From Patella vulgata (taxonomy: Eukaryota; Mollusca; Gastropoda; Patellidae): a DNA stretch of 64,000 nt. A program made the position numbers and the translations under genes. The notes beneath the pieces were generated by a model. The model was not told where the DNA came from and did no database searches. It saw only the letters and a program-made list of their open reading frames with translations. The stretch is from positions 8,714,001 through 8,778,000 of the forward strand of contig NC_065887.2 of NCBI RefSeq assembly GCF_932274485.2. Direction: 5' to 3'. Shown here piece by piece: positions 1 through 11,375 of this stretch. The first letter of the stretch is position 1. The number at the start of each line of letters is the position of its first letter.

Positions 1-118
1 GAATTCTATGCATGCTGGGCGAACCGGGATAAACGATAATCATCAACTGTGACATGGCATCATACAGCATTACGGATCACGGGTTAAATCTATTTTATAA
101 GGTCAGCTTCAAAGTTTG

Positions 119-262
119 GTCAAGGTCACGAGATGTAAACAGGGCTAGCTCTAATCCCAACCCTAACCCTGGACCTAGTCCTAAAGCTTAACCTAACCCT
201 AACATACAATCTCGCCAACAATCACGTGCCCTAATCTTATTTACATCTTAGCGACCTTGACG
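119..262. mobile_element. Short inverted-repeat element with TTAGGG-like core
   Basis: The ends are imperfect inverted repeats: GTCAAGGTC followed by AGATGTAAA on the left, and the reverse complement near 239-262. The interior has several CCTAACCC-like words. About 100 bp is clearly related to 55410-55505, and a 28-bp scrap lies at 60392-60419, so this is a dispersed element and not a telomeric tract. The superfamily is not known. Confidence 0.5.
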
Positions 263-435
263 AAAATTGGGTTGGCCTTAACAATTAGATCCAGCCACGA
301 ATCATGGGTGTGTGATTCGCCACCTTAATTTCGTGGGGTTTCTGTGGCCACTCTATTTTCTCCGATAGTCACCTAGCACGCTGTATGCAGACCAAAAATT
401 CGAATAACAAATTAGGGGTGGGGTGGGGTGGGGTG

Positions 436-575
436 GGGTTGAGAACCAGGAGAAAACCCACAAGGTTGGAAATGCGACCATACTCCTTATTCACGTACAA
501 GGTGGGAATCAAAATCACACCAGTTCACTCAATGACAGACTTTATGATCTAAAGTGTACACATTAGACCCCCCTC
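436..575 (-). mobile_element. SINE-A copy, 5' part only
   Basis: It matches the SINE-A head and the start of its body, read on the minus strand (the block around GAGAAAACCCACAAGGTTGG, then the degenerate B box and TGACAGACTTTATGAT). The 3' body and the (TC)n tail are missing. The copy is diverged, so it is an older insertion. Confidence 0.7.
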
Positions 576-1141
576 CCCATACCGCTGCCCGACCCTACAG
601 TTTAGAAGCTAGCAGAACATTTCATGTGCTGATAAAATGAGTCCTGGGCACAGCTAATCAGCATGCTCGGCACACTTAGGTAGGGGGGATACTAACCCCC
701 ACCCCCATCCACCCCACCCCACGCTCCACCCCTAGCGTTTCTTTAGACATGTGGATGAAATCGATCAAGAGCTGTTAGCCAACTTTCAACGTTCGATTTT
801 CATCATAAGTTTTGTCGGTTACCTTAATATCTATTTCCATCCAAAAACTATTCACTTTCCCAATAAATAATTGAAGAGCAGTAACACATTTAGATATTGT
901 TCATAAAGTATGCATGAAACTATAACACCAGCGATATAGCAATCATGGACCCTCTCATCAACTATGCGGATATTTCATCAACATTTGACTTAATTGAAAA
1001 AAAAAAGATATTGCAAGGCTTTCATTGATTTTCCGACATAATATTTTATATATTTGAAAACATGATCGTGGTAATTGGTTTAAAATTAACTTGAAATAGA
1101 TCAATATTCTGACATTTAGACAGTTTGTGCAACCACGTTTG
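576..1141. other. No recognisable feature
   Basis: AT-rich sequence with a few C-runs near 570-720. No reading frame, RNA gene or repeat could be supported here. Confidence 0.5.
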
Positions 1142-1437
1142 TTAAAGATACATTATGGGGGATTAAATAAAGAGCTGGCAGTTCTCACTAAAATAGTTAA
1201 ATAATAGATAATGTAAAGGGAATTTGCTAAATATTTCAGTCAAATTGTTCCACTCTAAACCGCGATGTTTGCTTTGGAATTTTAGGCCTAGCCTCGATCA
1301 TCATTACTGAAGTCGGTAAGATTAAAAAAAACCCCAACATATTATCGATTATCCATTTTTGGATTAAATTATTAATGAGCGTTGAACAGCAAATCGGATT
1401 CAAACCCAGTAAATATCGCAGGCTAGCAATGAGCTTA
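1142..1437 (+). mobile_element. MITE-C copy 1, 3' truncated
   Basis: It begins with TTAAAGATACATTATG and follows the MITE-C sequence (GAGCTGGCAGTTCTCACTA, later TAGCCTCGATCATCATTACT). It closely matches 9777-10060. The right end with its inverted terminal repeat is missing; the homology stops about 25 bp before the adjacent SINE-A copy. No coding capacity. Confidence 0.75.
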
Positions 1438-1464
1438 GGATAGAAACCATGCCACTTGACTCAT

Positions 1465-1732
1465 GGGGGGGGGGGGCGAATGGTTAGCAGGTGCGCACTG
1501 TATCATAAAGCCTGTCAATGAGTCAACTGGCGTGGTTTCGAATCCCGGGTTGTGCGTAACAAGGAGAAGGGTCGCCTGTCCAACCTCGTGGGTTTTCTCC
1601 GGGTCCTCAGGTTTCCTCCCACTGCTAAAGACACCTACGCGCAAGCGAATTATTGAAATAAAATTAAACCATGTTAGTCCCGAAATGACCTAGTTTGTGT
1701 CGAGTGGACGTTAAACCCCATTCTCTCTCTCT
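1465..1732 (+). mobile_element. SINE-A, near full-length
   Basis: It opens with a G-run and CGAATGGTTAGC (A-box region). A B-box-like GGTTTCGAATCCC follows near 1531. The V-like block (GGTTTTCTCCGGGTCCTC) lies near 1590, then GCGCAAGCGAATTATTGAAA, TAGTCCCGAAATGACC and a short (TC)n tail. Peptides read across it are incidental. Only the extreme 5' end is degraded to poly-G. Confidence 0.85.
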
Positions 1733-1790
1733 CACTTGACTCATTGACAGACTATATGATATAAATCGTTCACTGTAGACCATTTAGCAC
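1733..1790 (-). mobile_element. SINE-A head fragment
   Basis: CACTTGACTCATTGACAGAC followed by TATATGATATAAA matches the minus-strand head of SINE-A, directly against the tail of the previous copy. It could be what remains of an older SINE into which the copy at 1465 inserted. Confidence 0.5.
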
Positions 1791-1930
1791 CCCACATCTT
1801 AATGAACGCGAAAAACAGTGTTTAATACATACATATGTAAATATCAAGAAGCTTTGTTTTTTTTTTAAAAAAAAAGTCCGCACATTTTTAAGCTTGTCTT
1901 CTGGATGTACGATGTGGCTTATGACTTTGC

Positions 1931-2230
1931 GGTGTAAGTCACACCATTCCCCTGGAATATAGCGCACCCTTTACTGTGTAAATCACACCATTCCCCTGGA
2001 ATATAACGCACCCTTTACTGCGTAAATCACACCATTCGCCTGGAATAGAACGCACCCTTTACTGTGTAAATCACACCATTCCTGAAATATAATGCACCCT
2101 TTACTGCGTAAATCACACCATTCGCCTAGAATATAACGCATCCTTTACTGTGTAAATCACACTATTCGCCTAGAATATAACGCACCCTTTACTGTGTAAA
2201 TCACACACCATTCACATCGTATATAATAGG
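1931..2230. repeat. Minisatellite, ~44-bp unit
   Basis: About 6.5 tandem copies of a 43-44 bp unit containing GTAAATCACACCATTC, CCTGGAATATA and CGCACCCTTTACTG. Units differ by single bases and small indels. No open frame runs across the array. Confidence 0.92.
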
Positions 2231-2682
2231 CCTCTTACTCTTATATACAAAGTGTGTAAGTATAAAAAATATATTAAAAATGTCTACATTTCTATTTATT
2301 AACACGGGAAATACCCAATTAACTCATTTCCCAAGTGTCAACTATTTTGGTTTCCCTTATGCTGACTAATCTGGTTGGATGCATGGTTTAATATTTTTAT
2401 GTGAAAGTGGGGGGGCGGCAGGTTCGTATGAATATGCTAAATGACAAATAACGCCACCAATGCTTTCGATTGATTTAATTTAATAATAAGCTTACCTTTT
2501 ATTATATTGTGGTCTGATTCCACATTTTTAAATGTACAGTTGTGTCCCCTACTATGCAACCGTCAAATAGTTATCGGAGTCTAAAACGGAGGCATCCAGT
2601 ATCTTATTTACCATTCGTTTGATCAATACCAAGCATTATATAATATAAACTAGTCGAAATTGATTAAATCTTCATAAACTTA

Positions 2683-2905
2683 AAGTGCTACGGAAAATGG
2701 AGTTATCTCCCCTCGTACGTTGCGCCCGGACACACTTGGTGATCCAATTTATATTAATCAGCGGTGATTCTACTTTCTTGTAAATTAATCAATAATATTT
2801 AGCACTTTTTGTACGTAGTTTCATACATAGCATGCCAATAGAATCACCGTGTTAGCAATAATAACTTCAATTAAGGGGAGATAACTTGTGTTACTTTAAC
2901 GAAAT
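2683..2905. mobile_element. Inverted-repeat element with GTTATCTCCCCT ends
   Basis: The left arm carries GGAGTTATCTCCCCT (2700-2714) and the right arm AGGGGAGATAACTT (2875-2888). An inner pair, CGGTGATTCTA and TAGAATCACCG, is also inverted. GTTATCTCC ends recur in molluscan short repeats. Boundaries are approximate; the call as a MITE-like element is an inference. Confidence 0.55.
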
Positions 2906-3715
2906 CTGGACTCCCACTACTAAGTACAGACGAATGTAGAGCCGGGTTTATTTAGATAATATCTTTCTCCTTCTTTTCATTCCTTATTGTATGTCTGTTT
3001 TCTTGGTAAAAAAAATCATAAAACAAGTTCAAATTTTCTTCCAGGTTTGTGTGAATATTATTGATTCCTAAGCGGGAGATACAGGATACTTCGCCCGGTA
3101 AACGCATAGATATAGTTTGAAAATAATTCGTAGCTTCTCTCAAGCTTGGTTCATTAATTTCCATCTGAATTTCGTGACAATTTTCGGCCTGTTATTTTTA
3201 CCAATTTCCGACGAGATTAATCCTCACCCAGGCCAATATGCCAATATTATCTGATAAAAATATCGCGAAGGGGATGACCATATGAATATTTTATAACGCG
3301 ATGTCAAATGAACCTACATGTATATACTAGGAAAAGAGGTCGTTTCTCTGAGGTGATGTCCTCCGTCTATTAACCTACTATTCCCCAATCTCAAAATCAC
3401 GAATCTCCACTAAAACCTGAATCAAACCTCGAAAACCTTCGACAACACATATCTATTATGTCAGGACAGTAGCCAATGGATTTGGAGGGATTCGGATATT
3501 TCGTGATAAGTTTAAACCTAATTATTCCAGAAATATGTTTGTACAAAAATTAGTAAATAATGCTCGTAACTTTGTGGTGACGTAACACAGTTTCATTAAT
3601 AAATTAGTGTCGATGTATTTGCACTAAAGGTTTCTATTGTACTGTTTATTGTATTTGTATCAACTTAAATCAACTCTTTCACTAAATTTTATGGTATTCT
3701 TCATGGGTTTTACTT
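2906..3715. other. No recognisable feature
   Basis: Low-GC sequence. A 70-codon open frame on the minus strand (2952-3164) has no recognisable motif and no supporting context, and is not called as a gene. Confidence 0.5.
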
Positions 3716-4097
3716 CCTGTATTGTGCTATATAAGTCTTGTTCTTCCAGTATTGTGCTATATAAGTCTTGTTCCTTCAGTATTGTGCTATATAAGATACG
3801 TCTTATTATTCCTGTATTGTGCTATATAAGTCTTGTAATTCCTGTATTGTGCTATGTAAGTCTTGTTTTTCCTGTATTGTGGTATATAAGTCCTGTTCTT
3901 CCTGTATTGTGGTATATAAGTCGTGTTATTCTTGTATTGTGCTATATAAGTCTTGTTCTTCCTGTATTGTGCTATATAAGTCCTGTTCGTCCTGTATTGT
4001 GCTATATAAGTATTGTTCTTCCAGTAATGTGCTATATAAGCCTTGTTCTTTCTGTATTGTGCTATATAAGTCTTTTTTTATTCCTGTAATGTGTTAT
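3716..4097. repeat. Minisatellite, 30-bp unit with TATA-like word
   Basis: About 12-13 copies of a 30-bp unit (TATTGTGCTATATAAGTC, then TTGTTCTTCCTG). Nearly every unit contains TATATAAG. Because 30 is divisible by three, two frames stay open through the array and give decapeptide-repeat translations; these are byproducts of the period. Confidence 0.95.
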
Positions 4098-4228
4098 TGT
4101 TAAATTATATCTTACCGTATATTTGTTACACTTTGTGTTTATAATCATGTATTTATCTTTTGTACAAGTTTCACAGAGTAGATTTATAAACTGCAGTTTG
4201 CCACTTTATAAGTTAAATCAATTATCAG

Positions 4229-4435
4229 GCCCCGAGTTCACAAAGCATTCTCAGACTTACGTTAAGAAATTAATATAGCCCTTTATACAACTTTTGTTTT
4301 AGTGTATCAAATACATCAATAAGAAACTATGTGCAAAGTTTTGTGTTTCTGGATCAAAGATATTTCTCATAAATAGTGATTGAAAGTTGAATGAATTCTT
4401 AACTTAAGTCTGAGAATGCTTTGTGAACTCCGGGT
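4229..4435 (+). mobile_element. MITE-M copy 1 (long inverted repeats)
   Basis: The ends are long inverted repeats: GGCCCCGAGTTCACAAAGCA on the left, and a right end whose reverse complement reads GACCCGGAGTTCACAAAGCA. Both continue into CTCAGACTTAAG-like sequence. The element is 207 bp with no coding capacity. A related copy in the opposite orientation is at 31474-31711. Superfamily not assigned. Confidence 0.88.
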
Positions 4436-5827
4436 CTGTATTGTTTATTGTATAGGTTTGAGCCATTTGGATTGTAGATATCCAAATGTTGCCACCTGAT
4501 TTGTTTTAAAAACAAATGCAAAGTGCGGTAAATGCATCATTTAAAGGGCACATAACCCTAAACAAAAAGAGTTATATGTCCTTTAAAATAATATAATAAA
4601 ATAACCTTACCTCAAAAGCATTAAAAGCACCGTCCACAACCCCAGTTTTTGAAAATCCCTTTTTCTTTGTTCCAGTCGACGAATCTTTGTCAGGTTTTGG
4701 TGCTGTCGAGTTCGAAAACATGGTGTTAGATTTTGTTCTTTTTCACACAGAATCACAATATATTTGTAAACATCTATATATATGTATGAACATCATTTGT
4801 TTATTTGACAAAATGATGATGGCGATAACACAACAAGACAGTCTGATGTTTGAATATTTCAAATTCTCACATTCCAAATTTTTTGGAAAATGACAGGAAC
4901 AAATAATTCCAACATGTTCAAAACATAACAAAGTAGTTTTAATCTATACATCTCTTGTAAATTTTTAATCAATATCGACACAGAATTCACAGTGTTCATA
5001 GCACCCACTTGACCTGTTCAAAAGCTCGTCTTCAAATGTTTTAAAATGTAGTGGAAACGGAAAAATTCATAATATCTAAACGGTGACAGTATAAAATCCA
5101 TAGCACCATGGGGAAATAATCCACGGAATATTATATTTTAAACGTCATTAGTACATATTTTAATAGTTTTACAGCATGTTACGTCTATCTGACATTCATC
5201 ACGCACAAACGATCGTATAGATAATCTACTTTAAAGCAATAAAATATTCTGCGCAGCAATATAAAAATATTCAGAATATTCATAAGTCGTAGAATAATTG
5301 AATGATGCAAATCAGAATGTCCTGGACAAGCACAGTGTAAATAATCCACAAGGATTGGCTCGTGGGAGTGCCGGATGATAATCTTAGAGTTATCTTGCCC
5401 TTTGTTTTGAGAAGTGTCAAGAAGACCACGATACAAGATTCACCATAGAAGACATTGTTTTGTGAATTGTTGCTTAGCAACGCTATTTAAAACATTTGCA
5501 CAGACGTACACCTGAAAAATGACAGACGACACAGTTTAATAGATCGTTTAATTGTCTCAGGACAACTATAGTAACAGGGAAAAACCTGATGACCCTAACC
5601 ATGACATATAAATACTTCAATCACGATTTCCCAGTCCTGTTTTGAACAGTAGGCAAAGGGACTTTGGCATCGACTCTAAGCCAATCCTACCCTGTCACAT
5701 GGCATAACTATGAACAAAACTTGCCGTGAATACAAACCAATATCAACCTAATTGGGATCTACAAGAACAGCAAGATAACTAGCTGGAAGAGTGGTATTAT
5801 GGACCGGAGATAATATATTAATATTCA
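4436..5827. other. No recognisable feature
   Basis: AT-rich unique-looking sequence. Small open frames (for example 4687-4893 + and 5185-5436 -) are short, with no domain, no splice context and ordinary AT composition. Confidence 0.45.
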
Positions 5828-6198
5828 CAAAGCCATATCATGAATACGAACCAATATCAATTAATATTACCAAAACCATACTATGAACAAAATCCAGTAT
5901 CAATTAATATTAACAAAACTATACTATGATCAAAATCCAGTATCAATTAATATCTATGAACAAAATCCAATATCAATTAATATTAACAAAAACGTACTAT
6001 GAACAAAATCCAATATCAATTAATATTAACAAAACCGTACTATGAACAAAATCCAATATCAATTAATATTAACAAAACCGTACTATGAACAAAATCCTAT
6101 ATCAATTAATAATAACAAAACCATACTATGAATGAAATCCAATATCAATCAATAAAAACAAAACCGTACTATGAATGAAATCCAATATCAATCAATAA
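5828..6198. repeat. Minisatellite, ~43-bp unit (left part)
   Basis: About 8-9 tandem units built on ACTATGAACAAAATCCAATA, CAATTAATATT and AACAAAACCGT. Some units have lost about 13 bp. The array resumes at 6513 after an inserted SINE-B. Confidence 0.92.
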
Positions 6199-6512
6199 AA
6201 ACGAAATGAAATTAAATGGAATGGGGTTTAACGTCCTACTGTTCTGCTCCTATACTGGGCTAATGAAGACGGGCATACGCCATACAGTGTGCCATGAGGG
6301 AAATTTGCCCGGGCAGCGGCACTATCGCCTACTCTTATATCGAATTCCAACTGCCAGGTATCTTTTACGTGCATTCCAATATATACACGGGACCTCGATT
6401 TTTCGTCTCATCCGAAGGACTAGAAAGCTGTCCTTGCCAGGGCCTCCGTTCTGCACAACTGAAAAGGGGAACCCACGTCGGAAAATCTGGATGAACTTTC
6501 TCGGCCAATATC
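6199..6512 (-). mobile_element. SINE-B inserted in the minisatellite
   Basis: The left end is the A/T-rich tail (GAAATGAAATT), then GGGTTTAACGTCCTACTG. The body has GATACGCCATACAGTG-like, GGGCAGCGGCACTATCGCC and ATCTTTTACGTGCA-like words, ending at CTTTCTCGGCCAATA. The tRNA head is missing, so the copy is 5'-truncated. It splits the surrounding 43-bp array, so the array is older. Confidence 0.88.
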
Positions 6513-6660
6513 AATAAAAACAAAACTATATTATGAATAAACTCTAGTATCGGTCAATATTAACAAAACCGTACTATGAATAAAATCCAATATCAATTAA
6601 TATTAACAATACCGTACAATGAATAAAATCCAATCTATCAATTAAAATGAACAAAACCAG
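6513..6660. repeat. Minisatellite, ~43-bp unit (right part)
   Basis: Three to four further units of the array at 5828-6198, ending in a degenerate unit (AATGAACAAAACCAGTATCA). Confidence 0.88.
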
Positions 6661-7184
6661 TATCAAACTACACGGATCTCCAAACATTTTCTGACGTTAC
6701 ATAAAACACCTATACACATTCATCAAAGTGAAACTGAATAAAGACCCCCAAAACACCTACCTGTTTACTATTCACACGTAAAAACCTCTTTAATGATCTT
6801 AATTGTAACCAGATGCTCAATAAACTCTTGTAACATGTTAAGTTAATGTTTTAGTCAATAGAAGATAAGGTTTAACTAACGGTTTCAGGACTCACCATCA
6901 ATCACTGTATAACACAATAAACCACACAAGAGAAATGAGATTAGAAAACACGATTTTTTTTTGGTGTTCTTCGGCAGCCAAACGGAGACTTTAAATAGTT
7001 TGGTTTATTTTAAACTATATTTAGATGTAGAATATTTATTCAGCCTTTTGCAACAGCAAGAAAAATGAAAACAAGAAGCCAAGATGAATTACCTCTGTCA
7101 AACTTCTATACGTAAAAAAAATCCATAATTGATGAATTGAGTTTAAATCAAATTCTAAGCAATTTATCTATTTAGTTTCTAGTA
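6661..7184. other. No recognisable feature
   Basis: AT-rich sequence with a short T-run near 6953. Nothing coding or repeated could be supported. Confidence 0.45.
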
Positions 7185-7390
7185 TTGACTTTTACACCAA
7201 CTCAATACCACAAGAATACCCTACCACTACGACAATACTACACAATTACAATTAAACACTACACCAAAACTCGACCAATACTAAATTGCACCCAAACACT
7301 ACCAGTACTAAATTACATACAAACACTAGCCGAGTACACTAAAACTCGACCAGTACTAAATTACACCCAAACCTAACCAAATTGCATCTA
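7185..7390. repeat. Degenerate tandem repeat
   Basis: Several imperfect units around CAAAACTCGACCA, TACTAAATTGCACCCAAAC and ACACTACCA. Units vary in length. The sequence is related in composition (ACCAAATTACA words) to the array that follows. Confidence 0.75.
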
Positions 7391-7589
7391 ATAACAACCA
7401 CCACCAGTACGACACCAAATTACAACCAATTTACATCCATTCACTAGGCAAGAAGCATAAAATTACACGCCATCACTACCAGATTACAGCAACAAAAAGT
7501 TGCAAAAGAGCAACACAGTACCCCAAAAACACTACCGAGATACACCAAACCTCTAGCAGATTACAAGAACCATGACCAAAACAAAATTA

Positions 7590-8112
7590 CATTAGAGCTA
7601 ACCACCACCATACAGTGTACCCAAATTACAGCCTACCCAAATGACAGTTAACCATTACAGTGTACCCAAAATACACTCAACCACCACCATTACAGTCTAC
7701 CCAAATGACAGTTAACAATTACAGTGTACCTAAAATACACCCAACCACTACCATTACAGTCTACCCAAATGGCAGTTAACCATTACAGTGTACCCAAATT
7801 ACAACGAAACACTACCATAAGAGTGTGCCCAAATTACATCCAACCACTTCCATTTCAGTGTACCCAAATTACATACAACCACTGCCACTACAGTGTACCC
7901 AAATTACATCCATACACTACCATTACAGTGTAAACAAATTACATCCAAACACTACCATTACAGTGTGCCCAAATTACATATAAACACTACCACTACAGTG
8001 TTCGCAAATTACAGCCAAACACTACCATTACAGTGTACCCAAATTACAGTCAAACACTACCATTACAGTGTACGCAAATTACATCCAAACACTACCATTA
8101 CAGTGTACCAAA
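7590..8112. repeat. Minisatellite, ~35-bp unit
   Basis: About 14 units of roughly 35 bp, built from CCAAATTACATCCAAACACT and ACCATTACAGTGTAC. The last seven are the most regular. Open frames through the array follow from the repeat and are not genes. Confidence 0.92.
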
Positions 8113-9384
8113 ATTCACATAACCAAATTAACATAACCAAATTCCAACTGCACAATCACGCAAAATATCACACGGTACATCGATCAAAGATTTATTAACC
8201 TAATAAACAAATTGTCCGCCAACATGGCTCTCACCTAGAAATCATTGACATTATTTTCTGGTCCCCTTCTCATAAAACACACCATTAATATAACAATGAA
8301 GAGACGATGAGTATTGGGAATCGCTATATGGCACGTGGGTATTGGCGCGCTAATATTGTAATAGTTTCAATAATGTTACATAATTGAGTCCCCCTACACA
8401 ATATGTGTACTTGATTATCAAGGGACTACTAGATGGCATTCGTATACAATATTCTATACCTGATTATCCAGACTGACAATGACATAAAAATGATTGATGC
8501 TTTATGTTGTTGACGCTATATGAAGTAGACAATCAACCGTTAATCATCACTTTCGATCAGAGAGACAGAGAGAGAGAGAGAGAGAGTTTATCGTCTATTT
8601 TAACATAAACTACAAACAAGATGATTTCGGGACTAACATAGTGCAAATTTACTTCAATAATTCCCTGTTCTGTTTACTATATAAATGATAGCACTGTCAA
8701 TACTAAGGTATTTATTATATAGTTGTAGCACTATCAATACCGACAAGAAATATGAGGGTTTTACAGGGTCTACTCGCCGCTCTTGTCCTCATGGACAGTG
8801 TTTTTGTGTTAAGAATATGTACACGGTGTTTACTTTTGCCGTTCCATTAGTCTCTATCATCTAAAGAAGTATATATTTCACGAATTTTAGTCTGGATGCG
8901 CTGTCAACAGTTGAGAATAATAGGTCATTGGCTAGAATATCCGGTCTTTTACAGTATCATAAACGAAGTGTAAGGGGGTAACTAGTCTTAAAACACGATG
9001 ACATTAATTTAAGAATGCCATTTCAGTAAATCCTTTTGATTGCATTGTCAGTTCAATATAAAACACTCTTAATTCTTTTTATTGTAAAATTTATCTCTTC
9101 ATGGGTCATATCTATGTATTTTGTTTTTTTAAAATTAATCCTAATTCGTCGTTACGATTTATGTTTGTTTATATTAATGCAAGAATTATGGGATACATTG
9201 CGCGAAGGGGCGCAACTATTACTTGACTTGGCCGAAGATACTGGATAATCAGCCACATAAAAAATAAACTCCCGGTTACGCATGGGCAATGGAACTTTTC
9301 GTCAAATATTGACAACGGTCCCAAACCCCCCGTATGTTGAAGACTAGGGGGTTCTGGGTGACCGAGACTACCGTTCCGTCCGGG
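8113..9384. other. No gene; one (AG)n tract
   Basis: Contains an (AG)n microsatellite at about 8563-8586, followed by a short SINE-A-like scrap (TTTCGGGACTAACATAGTGC near 8627). A 70-codon frame at 9036-9248 has no recognisable feature. Confidence 0.5.
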
Positions 9385-9512
9385 TCATACACTCACTGAC
9401 AAGGGGAACCGCGCTGGAAATTCCTGGGGAAACTTGTTAGGCCAACAGCGGAGCCGAACAACAGATCTCCTGGTTGTTGAGTCAGCGCTTTATTCACTAA
9501 GCCACCGCCGGT
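9385..9512 (-). mobile_element. SINE-B, 5' half, diverged
   Basis: CACTGACAAGGGGAACC, then a degraded form of the TTTCTCGGCCAAT segment, then GTCAGCGCTTTATTCACTAA and GCCACCG, which is the tRNA-like head read backwards. Strongly diverged and lacking the 3' body. Confidence 0.65.
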
Positions 9513-9776
9513 CTAATCGTACTAACCGAGCCATCATGGCTTAAACTCTACTAAAATCTATAATAAATGTTAATAGAAAGTAACTTGACTGATTATTACC
9601 TGTCCTTGTAAAAAAAATTAATTATGTCATTAATCGACCCCACTGTTAGAAAAACAGACAATTAATTTAAATCTGTCAGGGAAATGACATTGTCATATAT
9701 ATATAATTCTAATGACGTTAAACTTGTAACCTTTCGTCTGTGGCTATTAACCAATCAATCAATCAACGAGATGCAT

Positions 9777-10166
9777 AAAGATACATTATGGGACATTAGA
9801 TGAAGAGCTGACAGTTCTCACTATAATAGTTAGAAACTAGATAATGTAAAGGCAATTTGCTGAAAATTTCAGTCAAATTGATCCACTCTGAACCGAGATT
9901 TTAGCGATTGAATTTTCGGCATAGCCTCGATCTTCATTACTAAAGTCGGCACGATAAAAAACATAGTCTCGATTATTCATTTCATGATTAAACCATGAAT
10001 GAAAGTTGATCAGCAAATCTGATCGTAATCCAGTAAATATCACAGGCTAGCGTTGATTATGGTCTGGATAAGTTAATTAATGTCTCATTAATGATTTAGA
10101 TAACATTTCAGGCCTTAAGAATGACCTGCAATAGGCAAATTTAGCTCTTCCATAATGTATGTTTAA
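9777..10166 (+). mobile_element. MITE-C copy 2, full-length
   Basis: The most complete member of MITE-C. The left end is AAAGATACATTATGGG and the right end reads CATAATGTATGTTTAA, so the termini are inverted. Subterminal GAGCTGACAG and TTTAGCTCTTCC also mirror each other. About 390 bp, non-coding, with the internal TAATTAATGTCTCATTAATG block that identifies the family. Confidence 0.85.
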
Positions 10167-10193
10167 ATCTATAAAAATGAACTGTTACGCCCA

Positions 10194-10488
10194 CTTGAAA
10201 TGAAATGGGATTTAACGTCTTGATGTTCTTGTACCAAACGGGCTAACGAAGACGGGTACACACCATGCAGTGGACTATGCAGGATATTTTGCCCGGGCAG
10301 CGACATTTTCGCCTACTCTTCGTCGAATTCCAACCGCCAAGGGTCTTTAACGTACACACCAACATGTACACGAGACCTCGTTGTCAAGAGGAAACCTTGC
10401 TGTACTTGCTCGGTCAACACCAGGCTCGAACCCAGGACCTCCATGTTAGTTAGCCATCGCTTTACTCACTGATCCACCGTTGCTTCCT
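10194..10488 (-). mobile_element. SINE-B, near full-length
   Basis: The tail (GAAATGAAATGGGATTTAACG) is at the left. The body follows, with an internal deletion around the GACAAGGGGGAACC segment. The head at the right has CAGGCTCGAACCCAGGACCT, a good B box on the minus strand (GGGTTCGAGCC), and ends ACTCACTGATCCACCG. Confidence 0.85.
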
Positions 10489-10566
10489 TATTACTGAAGA
10501 TTATCAGAGGTATGATATACAACGTGTGAGGTGGAGTGAACGAAGAATGAATATGAGAAAGATCAG

Positions 10567-10850
10567 AGAGAGAGAGAGCGAGAGAGTGAGAGATATGGGG
10601 TTTAACGTCCACGCGACATAAACTAGGTCATTTCGGGACTAACACATTTTATTTCAATAATTCGTTTGCGCGTAGGGGTCTTTAGCATTGGGAGTAAAGC
10701 GGAGGACCCGGAGAAAACCCATGAGGTTGAACAGGCGACCCTACTCCTTGTCACGTACAACCGGAGAATCAAAACCACGCCAGTTGACTCGACGACCAAC
10801 CTTATGATACCAGGTGCACGTGCTAACCATTCGCCCATCCAACCCCCCAA
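10567..10850 (-). mobile_element. SINE-A, near full-length, with (GA)n tail
   Basis: The (GA)n tail leads into GGGTTTAACGTCCACGCGAC, TTTCGGGACTAAC, the V-like block near 10700, a B-box region GGAGAATCAAAACC and a head ending TAACCATTCGCCCATCCAAC. An AT-rich linker separates it from SINE-B at 10194. Confidence 0.85.
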
Positions 10851-11052
10851 AGAATGAATGAAACAGATGTAGTAGATAGGGTATCACAAGAAATAGTAAC
10901 ATGAAATATCTAACCAATGTACCCTTGTTACCTTGATACAGGTAGAAATCCTATATTTGTTGATATTCTCATCTCCGTATCAAAGGAGATAATAAAACGA
11001 TTTATTTTCATTCAACCGAAATCTTTTTGATATCTTACTTCATACTATTCCG

Positions 11053-11165
11053 TGGGGTATGGGTGGTCTATCGCGTGTGATTTACATCACAAGTTTTGTC
11101 ATTGAGTAGAGTAGGGTCCATATCAAAACTCGTGGGTTTTCTATCGGTTCTCCGGATTAGAACAG
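11053..11165 (+). mobile_element. Possible degenerate SINE-A
   Basis: Only short blocks are recognisable: TTTTGTCATTGAGT, AGTAGGGTC, ACTCGTGGGTTTTCTATCGG and TTCTCCGG, in the order found in SINE-A. Everything between is heavily changed. Low-confidence fossil copy. Confidence 0.35.
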
Positions 11166-11375
11166 TAAGAAGTGTTTTCGTTGTAAACATATAATTGTAT
11201 CATGCGCATTCTCCTTCTACTGCTGTCCTGACAGAAATACACCCATTTTAACAATGCGGTGCCGTCTTTAAAACAAATGCCACCCGAGGCTGATTGGCCT
11301 TAACCTAGCCACGCAGCTGCATATAACACTTCTTATTGAAGGGATTTACATATCTAACAAACCCTTGTTGTACTG

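Noticed and set aside
160-215. Telomere-like CCTAACCC words near the window start
   Set aside because: They are irregular, and the same sequence recurs inside a 231-bp element at 55322-55552 and around 55440-55490, so they belong to a dispersed repeat.
3637-4103. 150- and 94-codon open frames with repeated YKSCSSCIVL-like peptides
   Set aside because: They are translations of the 30-bp minisatellite, which stays open in more than one frame because its period is a multiple of three.
7185-8198. Open frames rich in NYIQTLPLQC-type peptides
   Set aside because: They follow the 35-bp tandem repeat.
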